From Trichoplax adhaerens (Eukaryota; Placozoa; Uniplacotomia; Trichoplacea; Trichoplacidae): a DNA stretch of 64,000 nucleotides. A model generated the notes under the pieces. The model was given only the letters and a program-made list of their open reading frames with translations. It was not told where the DNA came from and made no database searches. The position numbers and the translations under genes were made by a program. The DNA lies in NCBI RefSeq assembly GCF_000150275.1, contig NW_002060943.1, forward strand, positions 5,979,950 through 6,043,949. Direction: 5' to 3'. Positions 27,201 through 37,641 of the stretch are shown piece by piece (the stretch's first letter is position 1; each line of letters starts with the position of its first letter).

Positions 27201-27831
27201 CTATATTGCCCAAGTCGACCTGAATGCCGTATTTCTTGACTATTTGCTCCTTAATATCCTTTTCACACTCCTCAAACGGAGTACAGGTCTCCCATTCTGA
27301 TGTCATATCCTCTGTTTTACTGACTTTTACTTCACTTTCATTAACCTTTTTTTTTCCGCTATACCAATCTACAATTATAATTATGAATGATAGAACAATT
27401 TATTTGTCACCAATTGATCGCCAAATAATTAATGCGTGAATCATGGATACATCTAAGCGTGCAATAGTCTAAAATATTCATTTAGATGAACCTCTAGTAT
27501 CTTGCCATTCGCCTCTTTTTTCGCATCTCTTGCATATTAACGAACCAGTTACTTTGTTAATATATACGCATTTTTCGTTGCTGCCAGCATGCTCACATAC
27601 TTTAGGACAAGTTGTAATGATGGTAGCGTGGCCTTTATCATATGGTACCTTATATTTAGTAAGGATATCCACTACACTATCTTTATTAGGAATATTTTTG
27701 GTTGAAAAGGAGATCTGATGTTGGTAACGTTTCTGTTGTGCATTTGCATGACCTCTTGAGGCAAATTCATCCGTTGTATTTCCAGCTCTCACTTTATGAT
27801 TTGCTTGTATACGAATCCATAGGTCTACCAT
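24283..27831 (-). CDS. TWNK: Twinkle mitochondrial replicative helicase (primase-helicase)
   Basis: Fifteen exons on the minus strand, listed 5' to 3': 27831-27492, 27368-27181, 26988-26861, 26766-26712, 26616-26393, 26314-26266, 26189-26118, 26009-25953, 25773-25639, 25551-25478, 25387-25267, 25197-25115, 25010-24908, 24800-24684, 24564-24283; about 675 aa (human about 684). The TOPRIM-like part contains [20 protein letters not shown] and ITIWLG. The RecA-type helicase has [19 protein letters not shown], Walker A GPTGSGKT (395-402), Walker B IIVDN (D498), VTLVVHPRK and [16 protein letters not shown]. It unwinds mtDNA at the replication fork. The N-terminal region (75-103) keeps CPKVC...C...CKRC, which looks like a primase zinc finger that bilaterian Twinkles have lost. 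The donor of exon 2 is uncertain: an alternative at 27220 would remove 13 residues. An in-frame stop upstream supports the chosen start. The residues up to about 40 are mostly basic, in keeping with mitochondrial import. Confidence 0.93.
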
Positions 27832-28028
27832 TGCAGATAAAACAGGATTGATTGTTGAATATTTAAAATACTAAATGTAAGGAAACTTAATCGAAAATTT
27901 GACTATGAGACGAAGATGTGCATGCATATAGGCGTGCATTTTTACTATCGATAGTACTGAATGTAGATTGAACAAGTTCGTACGAAGTAGAGGGCAGCTA
28001 GGACTGGAAAAGCAGCACAGCATGGCAG

Positions 28029-28062
28029 ATACAGTACTGTATGCACGAGTGCAGTACAGTAT
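28029..28062. repeat. short GTAC-palindrome group near the Twinkle start
   Basis: Two TACAGTACTGTA-type units about 200 bp upstream of the Twinkle ATG. Confidence 0.6.
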
Positions 28063-28584
28063 TTTAATATGATAGACCAGAAAGAGCATAGTAGAGTATT
28101 TATAATGAGTGCAATCATGTTGCATTGATGACTGATTTACGTGATACTTTACGTAAAGATGAAAGGATGCAGCTCATAAATAGCAGTGGATTATATCACT
28201 AATTTAGTGTTGATTACCGATGGGTCGATTTTCACACTTACTTCGTTGAAGAGGAGCCATAAGGTAGCTGTTGCCAACCCAACGTAGCTGGAATCTCCGT
28301 AACACGAGCAATGCTGCTCCAGCTTTTGCTCTCATTTGACTTACTTTTAGGCGTATTTAGGCGATGCAGCAATTACTTACTCCGCTCAATCGATGGCACA
28401 ACAATATTTCTGAGATAAATTGAAGTAGTTATTTTTTACAGAAGGCTACAACAAATGCAATTCTAATCATAGAGCAGTAAAAGTACTATGTTTATTTCCA
28501 GCATGACAGGATTGATCTTGCCTTGATACTCGTAGTACTAGTAGCGTAATGTGGGTCCGGTACGTTAAGACCGGTAGCAAATCC

Positions 28585-28655
28585 TGTACAGTACATTGTA
28601 TGCAGTATACAGTACTGTAGACTGTAGCAGGACTGGACTGTACACTGTACTGCAC
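28585..28655. repeat. GTAC-palindrome tract, Twinkle 5' side
   Basis: CTGTACAGTACATTGTA, GTATACAGTACTGTAG and ACTGTACACTGTACTG units about 750 bp upstream of Twinkle. Confidence 0.8.
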
Positions 28656-29644
28656 TTCTTCCTTTCCGCGAGACTGCGGCTAGGATTTATTTAGGCTAAA
28701 ACAGCGACATCTGTAAACCGAAAAGTCCATGGACTAAACTTGACAACTTTAGAAAGAGTTCCAGTCATACATATAGCATAATAAACTATCATAACGTCCG
28801 TAGATTATATCACGTACGTGTAATAGACTGTACATTGACGATACAGATGTGCCACTTGTCATTACAGTACTACCTGTTACCGTATAAGTACGCTCAGTCT
28901 ACGATATTATTCAGCCCTGAGCTCTCCTCTCCTCACTCACAGTCTTCTTGCCTCCTCTCTTTCTATTAAAATACAAATAAAATGAGAGTAGATATCCCTC
29001 ATCCTGCACATTTGTAATATTACATTACTGTACAGTAGAGTACACTATTCGCACTGTACAATATACTGCACTATGCCGTAAGTACACAGTATTATACTGT
29101 AGTGTATGTTCACGAGTGCAATGTACAGTAAGAGCGCGTGCTACATTGTGTACAGAACTCTAATATGAACCATTTTCAAAGAGTAGGTTTGGCTGAAAAT
29201 GGTAAACATTTTGGGGTTTACTTTGGTTTGATTTCAAATTTATAGTGTTGGCTCAGCTGGCTTTCGGTATTGAATTCGTAAAGGTTTCAGACCTAAACCA
29301 GACCGAGATTAGGTGTATATAATTACTGATAAAATACGTAAGAAAGAATAGTATGTACTGTATTCTTGACGACAAGCACAGTCCAGCCAAGCAGACTCAT
29401 TAATTACAATTGCCATAACAACAATTATTGTACGTATCTACGATCATGCTGTTATTGACAGTACCGTTACATGATTTGAGGCTACAGTTGGTGAAAAAGG
29501 AAAACGCTAATCTATCGACTTTCATTTATTTCCAGTAATACAGTACTATTGCTGGAAAGCAGGAAACCTTGATACTAGTCGATCTTGCACATCCGGTTGT
29601 GCTTTGCAAGGGATCAACATTAATATATGACTCCCCTACATGAC

Positions 29645-29742
29645 ATGTACAGTACAGTAGATTCGTATTTCATGGACGCACATACTGTACAGTATGTACT
29701 GTATACTGTATATATGACATACTGTATACAGTACAGTACATG
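29645..29742. repeat. GTAC-palindrome tract in the Twinkle/P450 spacer
   Basis: TGTACAGTACAGTA, then ACTGTACAGTATGTACTGTA and TACTGTATACAGTACAG units. A further short unit lies at about 30408-30424. Confidence 0.8.
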
Positions 29743-31440
29743 CAATCAACGAGTTATTTATTGATATCGATACAGCCGATTTTATACGTATGATAGACGG
29801 GAGTCGTACATTGGTGTTGATCCTTTGCAAGTAGTAATAACTTGTGTTTTATATTCCCTGTAGTATGGATTATTAAAAAATGCTGACTTGATGAACGCTT
29901 ATTATCAAAGGAAATCTGCTCCCGCTGTACGAGGATGCAGCATACAGGATAATCATTCTATACTCTCGCAGTCAACTACTGTCCTACAAGTAGTTGTTGT
30001 TGGTCTGTAACTGCGCCATAAGCACTTTTCTTTTTACAACAGCTATGCAGCATGATCGATTGTCGCCAATTTGTAGGCCATCCTCCCTTATTGTATAGCT
30101 GCGGTGTAATACTGCAATAGCAACGCTGGTAGAGATCGTTATGCACTGATCTCTGTCATCGTATTATTCTAGACCAAAAGCTGTCAGTCACATTAGATAT
30201 CATTGTCATCAGAAACAAAGAAATCTGTTAGATTAAAACAACCAAACAATGCCTTATCATGCATAATTAATCAAAAAAGTATTCAATCTTTTTACTAATG
30301 GCGATATCTATAGTACTCGATCACGACTATCGCAATTGAATAGTCTGCTATCAAGTCTACAAAAATACAGGATGAGACTGTAAATCGTTGATTCCATCGA
30401 TAGGGTATACTGTACTGTACTGCAGTTATCAAAAACGCCAAATAGCGTGCGACTCAATTTGGATTGTAGAGTAGTTATAATTATTAGTAACAGTTTATTA
30501 CTGTAATTGGATTGAATATTCACTCCTAATTAGTTTATTTATTATGAAATAACCTCGACGCATGGACAGCGACCAATGTAGGAATGAAATTTTTCCTTCA
30601 GACTATATTCTACTATCAACTAAAGTTCTAAATAGGTGGTAACGGTGAATGAAATCAAGCTTGTAGACTCGATGAATACCAAGACAGACGACGTTACTCC
30701 TTTTCGTCAACTGATTGCTTTCATAGTTTTCTAATACTAAAGTCGAACAATATTGCCAAGTATTGTGGTAGCTATCAGAATAGTAGTAATAGATCAACAA
30801 ATTTCACTATTGACGCTATTAGCACAATTAAAAGCGGTTTTAAGCTGTTTATTTTCCTACTAAGCGTATCGAAAAATTGGGAGATAATCCTTTGTGCTAT
30901 CAACTACACTATAACTATTGTAGTAGGTCGAGACGACAGTAACGAATGGACTAGGAAGCCCACTATCCTACAACATTAAAAATTATAAATTTCATCCATC
31001 GTCTTGCAAGAAACGTAGTATCTCCTACAAGTTGTTAGTATTACTTGGTTGCTTTTCAAATTTTTGACTTTAAACACTAAATCTTGACTTCAGACGGAGA
31101 TCGAAAAAGGAGAAGAAAACAACCTACGTACTGTACTTACCAACCATCCAAATTATAACGCTTTACTTCTATAGTATACTTTTCTTTGTTGAATTGGCTA
31201 CATGTAGGTGTAAGTGTATGTATAGTCTATGAGCATACGGTATAACAAATAGGACAGCAGTGATTGGAATTAGCACACGCGAATTTTACAAGAATACTAA
31301 CAACTACGTAGAATTGATTCTAAATCATTGAAGGAAATTAATATTATTATTATTATTACAGTCTTTACTACTTGAATACACACTACATTAGCGTAAGGAA
31401 CGAATTAAACTTGGCGTATTTTCTCTCCATTGAATACAAC

Positions 31441-32994
31441 ATGTATTGGTATATATTTTTTGCCGCAGTAACCATATTATTTTGTTTAATTGGGCTGGCA
31501 TTGGAAAGCATCGCCAAGTATTACGCCTTCGGTAGGGCTTTGCGTGATTTCCCTGGACCGCCTGCTAGTTGGGTGAATGGCAATCTCAACTGTTTACATG
31601 GTACAGACGAACAGACCATTGATGACTTACATCAACTAGCTAAAGAATTTCCGAAATGTTATCGATTCTGGTTAGGTCCGTTTCGACCAACGATGCAATG
31701 CATACATCCTGATATTATTAAAGCAGTCCTAAGTGCATCACAAGACAAAGACGGCATTTTTGTCAGCTACTTGAAGCCTTGGCTTGGCAATGGATTACTG
31801 ACAGAAAATGGACAAAAATGGCAGCAAAAGCGGCGCCTTATTGGCGGAGCCTTCAATTTAACCTTTTTATCCAAGAGTGCACCTGTTATACACGATTGCG
31901 TTAAGATTATGACAGATCATTGGAATGTGTATAGTCGCATGAAACGTACATTTGATATGTATGGCGATATCAAAATGCTATCTTTCGATATTATCATGCG
32001 TTGCGCTTTCTCCGGTCGCTATGCATGTCAGGTAGTGGAAGGTAAACATCCATTCGTTAAAGCCTTCGAAAAAATGAGCTCTCTTGTTCACGAACGCATA
32101 CTAAATCCATCTATCACCAATGAATGGCTATATTGGATGACACGAAATGGTCGAGAATTTTATTCCGTATGTGATCTTGTTCACAAATATACTGAAGATG
32201 CAATCCATGAACGCCAAAAAGAAATGAGAAGGAATGATAAATCGCAAGACCGTAGTTATAAGAACGATTTTTTAGATATCTTATTGTCTGTCAAAGATAG
32301 CGATGGTCAAAAACTATTAGTAAATGATATCAGGGATGAAATTAATTCTTTTATTTTTTCCGGTTATGATACGCTATCCAATGGAATTACCTGGTCGTTG
32401 TACTGTCTTGGGAAACATCGAAGCCATCAAAGGAAAGTTCGCGATGAGGTCAATGCTTACTTACAACATCTGAATAAGCTAGAATGGGAAGACATCACAT
32501 CCTTGAAGTATACTATCATGTGCGTTAAGGAGGCGCTTCGTCTTTATCCACCTGTGCCATTTTTAAGTGGTCGTTGCCTCGATAAAGATATCAAAATTGA
32601 AGATGTAAAATTGCCAACTGGTTGTCCTGTTGAAGTTCCAGTAATATCCGTTCATCATCAAGCGGAATGGTGGCCGGACCCAATGACTTACGATCCGCTA
32701 CGTTTTACACCGGAGAAAATAAGAGATAGGCACCCATTTGCTTACCTGCCTTTCTCAGCTGGCTCCAGGAAATGCCTTGGACAGATATTTGCAATGGGTG
32801 TTGTTACATTGGTGGTAGCCAAGATTATTCAACGCTACGATATTCGTCTAGTTGCAAATCGTGCTGTTAAGCAAAGAGTTGGCCTAGTATTACAGCCAAA
32901 AAACGGAGTATGGATTGAAATAGTGGAAAGGAATGGCACGGGTATCCGTCAAAGCGGGAGTAGCCGAAGATTAAGTAAAGTAACCTCAGTTTAA
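31441..32994 (+). CDS. cytochrome P450, CYP4-like, intronless
   Basis: A single exon of 517 aa from the ATG at 31441; that start gives a normal N-terminal membrane anchor (residues 1-28), and an open frame runs further upstream without an ATG. A proline-rich hinge FPGPP follows at 37-41. P450 landmarks: C-helix WxxxR (W127, R131), I-helix SGYDT (307-311), K-helix ExxR (E364-R367), and the haem loop FSAGSRKCLG (438-447) with C445 as thiolate ligand. The overall pattern (EALRLYPPVP, FAYLPFSAGSRKCLGQ) is CYP4 clan. It is likely an ER monooxygenase that hydroxylates lipids or xenobiotics; the substrate cannot be read from sequence. The Glu of the CYP4 I-helix that can bond haem covalently is Ser here. 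It could be a retrocopy or an ancestrally intronless gene. Confidence 0.92.
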   Translation: MYWYIFFAAVTILFCLIGLALESIAKYYAFGRALRDFPGPPASWVNGNLNCLHGTDEQTIDDLHQLAKEFPKCYRFWLGPFRPTMQCIHPDIIKAVLSASQDKDGIFVSYLKPWLGNGLLTENGQKWQQKRRLIGGAFNLTFLSKSAPVIHDCVKIMTDHWNVYSRMKRTFDMYGDIKMLSFDIIMRCAFSGRYACQVVEGKHPFVKAFEKMSSLVHERILNPSITNEWLYWMTRNGREFYSVCDLVHKYTEDAIHERQKEMRRNDKSQDRSYKNDFLDILLSVKDSDGQKLLVNDIRDEINSFIFSGYDTLSNGITWSLYCLGKHRSHQRKVRDEVNAYLQHLNKLEWEDITSLKYTIMCVKEALRLYPPVPFLSGRCLDKDIKIEDVKLPTGCPVEVPVISVHHQAEWWPDPMTYDPLRFTPEKIRDRHPFAYLPFSAGSRKCLGQIFAMGVVTLVVAKIIQRYDIRLVANRAVKQRVGLVLQPKNGVWIEIVERNGTGIRQSGSSRRLSKVTSV

Positions 32995-34903
32995 TTAAAT
33001 TACAGGATGATAATATAATTACATAAGAATGATTTATACATTGTCAAAAATTATCGGTTATTATTCAACAAAAATCATATCTTACGGTCATATTTGTGGT
33101 ATCTACTCACTGATGAGAGCGTACAGTTAAAGGTTATTATAAGGTGGCAAATTTATTTTTTGCTCTACGTTTTAATTTATATTTTATTCATCACTAAATA
33201 CTGTAATTATGCAGTAATTACTCTGAATTTTGCTCTAGCTTAGTCTACATATACTATAGACAATAGTCTTTAGACATAGATACATAATAAACAATTATTC
33301 TGGACTTATATCCTTTACTGTAGTACAGTATGAAGAATGAATCGCAATCTATCTTCTATTAATTAATAGAAACTGACGTAAAATATAGCCCTAGTATCAC
33401 ATTCGTAAAATCTGCCAATCAGCATTTTTAATAGATTGACAATTTTAGCCTAGATACGATCAGGATTCCAGTAGCCCTTAATACAACAGACTATTGTAGT
33501 ATTATATGTATTATAGGAATTTCTTATAACCGGGAGTAACGTAAAACCGTAATATCTGCTTTCTAGTAACGTTTAATGTCCTTGAATTAAAATTAATGTT
33601 CTACATACCGCCATGCTTGCAAATATAGCAGGCACTCAGATTACTGTCGGTATGAAGATGAATGCATTCGAATATTGTAATATGTTTAGGCCGCTGGTTG
33701 TCTTAAGCTATTACATATTGGCGTGTTTCGAATAATGAATTAAGGATATATTCTTTTACTTGATTAATTAATAGAATATGAAGATTTTTTTTATATTAAA
33801 TTATTGTGGGATAAATAGAAATGTGTGCAGCAATAAAAAGCAATATATTTTCGATCGTACAAACGTATATCGCATATTTATCTGTCTGATATTTTAATAA
33901 TAGCTATGGATATACTTAAGTAAGTTCTGTTCATTGGTAGCAATTAAAAAATTTCCAGGTTAGGTATGAATACTCTATCATCTTAATCGAATTTACAAAC
34001 CCATTTTTTTAAGGACACATGTCCGTGAATTACGCCCTGAATGAACAATTGAACATGGTTACCTCATCTCTCATCAAGTTTATCCTAACTGTTAGCGTAT
34101 AGTCCTGTGACCAACATTATCGAGTCTTTGCTAGGATAGTTGTCTTGTAACCTTCGTAATCCCTAATTTATGACTATAAATACTGATAGCATGTGATATA
34201 GCTCGTCTATACCACAATGCACTTTTAACCTTCACTAAACTATAGATATACGTAAGTATAACTTCGCATTCTCAGGTAAGTCTCGATTAATTTCAGGCGT
34301 GTATACCAGGTATACACGTGGGTTACTGAATCACTATACTACTGTACATTTGTATCTTCAATATATTGAGCCCGCATCCGTATACTTACGAATTATGATA
34401 GCATCAACTAATGAAGTGAAATGAAGGAAATATAGACGAACATTCATAAGACGCTAGTGTGCTCAGGAACTGAAAAACTTCGCAAAATTATACAATGCTT
34501 TTTATTCACATGCCTTTGTTGCTAGAATAAAGTACAGTAGTAGTATAAGTTACGACATAACTCACTGGCAATTTGCTTATGAAATAGATCAGATTAGTTG
34601 CAAGCTGCATGTTATCATAAACTAGGGTACATCGCAGCAGAGTAAGAATAAGAGTTTAAAATTCTACAATGGCCTGCTACTACAAGCGAGAGTTAGTTCG
34701 AGCAACGAATGCCTGATTCAATTTCCCAAATCTTATCACAAAATGTTACGGTATTATATAAACGAATCCTAACTTGTTAGAAAAGTATCCATGACATTTA
34801 CACTTGTCAATTGTTGCAATAAATGTCAAGAAAGACAACTGATGAATATACCTTCAAGATACAGCCAATGTGAACGATTTTTATTATCTTATATTTTACA
34901 AAT
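32995..34903. other. convergent 3'/3' spacer, P450-RPL27A
   Basis: No supported exon and only isolated GTAC palindromes (about 33318, 34340). AT-rich. Confidence 0.6.
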
Positions 34904-36363
34904 TTAAGCAACTAACACACAACTGCCACCCACATCTTTGATTTTCTTTTCAGCAGTTCGACTAAAAAATTTGGCCTTAACAACGACAGCTTGCTTCGGT
35001 AATAATCCTTTACCTAAAACCTTATAGTAACCCTAGAACAAGAAATTATACAACAGTTATCAAACATAGTAAAAACTATCGAAAGAAAAGCAACTCATGC
35101 AAAAGGTATCCATAGTAATTGCGGTAATACTCACAGCACGAACAACATCAATGACTGGGGCCTTTTCAGTTTTCTCAGCATAGTGCGTTCTTGTCTGTTC
35201 GCTAACGAGAGTCCACAGTTTATCCACATTGATGGTTGGGCAATGGTACTTATTTCTCGTCAAGTGAAAGTATCGCATACCGCATTTACCGAAATAACCT
35301 GGATGGCTGAAATACAAAAACGATTCCGATCTGAGTACTTCAAATTCGCTTATCCAAAAGAGAGTGGAATGATGTGGAACGTTTCAGTTCAACATTTATT
35401 ACAGTACTCGCAACAGTAATACGTAGAGCAACTTATCGCTACAGTCCTTTAACAATAATCACAACTAATCGTACTATATAAGTTACATTTGTGCATCATC
35501 TGCTATGTGGGAGTCAAAGGAGTGATGCTACATATAATAAAGCGCTTTATACTTACTATTTGTCAAAGTTTGCCCTACGGTGCAACAAACCACCAGCATT
35601 ACCTCTACCACCAGGATGCTTTCTGTGCTTGCCTAAGATTACAGAGAATTTAAAATTAACGACTTCTACGAAAGATAGGATCATTCAATATTGAGCGTAC
35701 ATTGCTCAGTTGCAATACAGCAAAGATAATCCGTTGCTACGGTTTACGATCTACTGGTCAATGACAGTAATAGATGTCAAGCTGATTTATTTCCTATAAA
35801 CATCGCTAAATGGCATTTATAGTAAAGTAGCTGATATAATATACGATGAAAATCTCACTTGAATAGCTCAATAATCCAAATATACAGTATGATACGAAGA
35901 CAGAAAAAAGTCTTCCATGGAACTATGATAAATATATATTTTCTATCGCTCAATTCGATTGACATGTAACAAGCAAGTTCATTCACCGAAACATAGCAAA
36001 TTCGTTTCTACTGTTCGAATTTGCACAATATATTACAGGGACGACGTTAAAATCAAAAGATTAGGAACTATAGTACATACCAACACGGCCATGTCCAGCA
36101 CTAACGTGCCCTCGCAACTTTCGAGTTTTCTTTTGACGAGCAACCTAAAAACAGTAAAGACTGACCATTACCATCCGTCTGAATGAACACTAAATTAATC
36201 CATTTTAGATGCTTCTATCTTTGTTAAAACAAAAAAAAACTGACTATCTTTCAAGTAGAGCTATTTTTTCAAGTAAAGAATGTAAAATTACGGAAGACAT
36301 TTAAGTGATTATGACTGATTCTGGAGAGATTCAAAACTAGATGAAAATTCTCAGACTCACCAT
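34904..36363 (-). CDS. RPL27A: 60S ribosomal protein uL15 (RPL27A)
   Basis: Five exons, minus strand: 36363-36361 (only the ATG), 36144-36081, 35632-35557, 35306-35135, 35032-34904; 147 aa, one less than human. Family blocks in order: [71 protein letters not shown], then [19 protein letters not shown]. It is a structural protein of the large subunit near the peptidyl-transferase region. The first exon is a single codon; the donor GTGAGT directly follows ATG and frame is kept, as in vertebrate RPL27A genes. A palindrome tract starts about 75 bp upstream. Confidence 0.96.
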
Positions 36364-36435
36364 TTTCTATGCAACGTGAAAGAGGAGGAAGAAGAAGGAA
36401 TGTGCGCATGTATATTAGTCGTCGCCTAACCGCTT

Positions 36436-36570
36436 TACAGTACTGAGCAGAACCGCTACAGTACATTGCACTCGGATTCTTTTGCTACAGCAGTACTGTA
36501 CAGTGTACATTGTACTGTACAAGCCAAGTACTGTAACTGTACTGCTGTACAGTACTGTACACTGTACAGT
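36436..36570. repeat. GTAC-palindrome tract at the RPL27A promoter side
   Basis: TTTACAGTACTG, CAGTACTGTACAGTG, ATTGTACTGTACAAG and CTGTACAGTACTGTACACTG units. The tract begins about 75 bp from the RPL27A ATG, so it is the closest of all tracts to a start codon. Confidence 0.88.
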
Positions 36571-36709
36571 ACTACAGGATTAACAGGGCTGACAGGAGAC
36601 TCTTCAGACAGACAGACTTTTATACCATAAGCCATGCACTACAGGATTAACAGGTAGTGTCTTCTTAAGCTGACAGAAGACTCTTCAGACAGACAGACTT
36701 TTCTACCCT
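36571..36709. repeat. direct repeat, 60-72 bp, two copies
   Basis: Copy 1 spans about 36571-36630 and copy 2 about 36638-36709. Both begin ACTACAGGATTAACAGG and end with CTCTTCAGACAGACAGACTT. Copy 2 carries about 10 extra bases in the middle. Confidence 0.85.
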
Positions 36710-36954
36710 AGGAGGCCAAAATATTGAAAAATTAGTTACTTAGTATGGATCTTCTGTATCTATTTTTTCTTGATTACTTGTACTAATTTAAGAATATTCA
36801 TCTCTTTATATAGCTATTTTACTATTTTGAAGCAGAACTTAGTAAATAGAATAGATTTCCAATATAATATTACTTAATTTTAGACAAGCAAGCCAATTAC
36901 AAAATCGAGCAATCGCTTTACGTAACAGACCAGACACCCAGCGTATGTGCACTG

Positions 36955-37000
36955 CGCAGTACTGTACATTCGTGTAACAGTACAGTATGATACAGTACTC
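36955..37000. repeat. GTAC-palindrome group, HAD phosphatase side
   Basis: Three units (CAGTACTGTACA, ACAGTACAGTATG, TACAGTACTCAG) about 640 bp upstream of the phosphatase ATG. Confidence 0.7.
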
Positions 37001-37641
37001 AGTAAGTCAGCATGTGATTTCGTTACTGAACACCAGCTTCAACACCTCCCAGACTGGCTCCGGTACAATGCGTACAGCAAAGTACTGCGCAAGTGCACAT
37101 GGACAGCATATACTGTAGGCAGAGTCACGGAATAAAGGTAAGAGGAAGATGATGTCTAAAATTCGCAAATTTTAGAGGCTATAGAGTAGATACGCGCATA
37201 GCAAATGATTAATTTCTATCTGCGTATCAGTTGGCAAGTTCGCCAATTTCATTGGTTCTAGAAGATCATAGATTTCTATTTACGTATCAGCTTTGTTGCG
37301 ACTGTACTCTAATTTGCAATGTGATACATTTCGTACTGACTTCAAGCTGATATTTCCTTAAATAACTGTCAATGTTTTGGATGATCTTACAGTTGGGTAT
37401 TCTGCTCCTATATATGACATATTGATAGATATATGCATACGTACAGTAATTATAATCAAAAACATGGACAGCTGAGGAAATTCCCGTAATGCTTATGTAC
37501 GCCCTGTAAATAATTTCTAGTGGTGTATCAGTTCGAATTACATTGGTTCATATTTCAGAAATAATTGACTCATTCAATTTTTAATAAACATTTTAACTGC
37601 CTGACGTCGCAATCGTGAACCCAGTAACGTTTGTGCTTACT

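Larger units (their letters stand above)
27832..31440. other. divergent spacer between Twinkle and the P450
   Basis: No supported exon. Holds three GTAC-palindrome groups and a pyrimidine-rich stretch (about 28915-28970). The 5' regions of both flanking genes must lie here. Confidence 0.6.
36364..37641. other. divergent spacer RPL27A / HAD phosphatase
   Basis: No supported exon. Contains two GTAC-palindrome tracts and a direct repeat. It must carry promoters for both flanking genes. Confidence 0.65.

Noticed and set aside
35183-35419. Plus-strand frame over RPL27A exon 4
   Set aside because: Antisense of a clear ribosomal protein exon.
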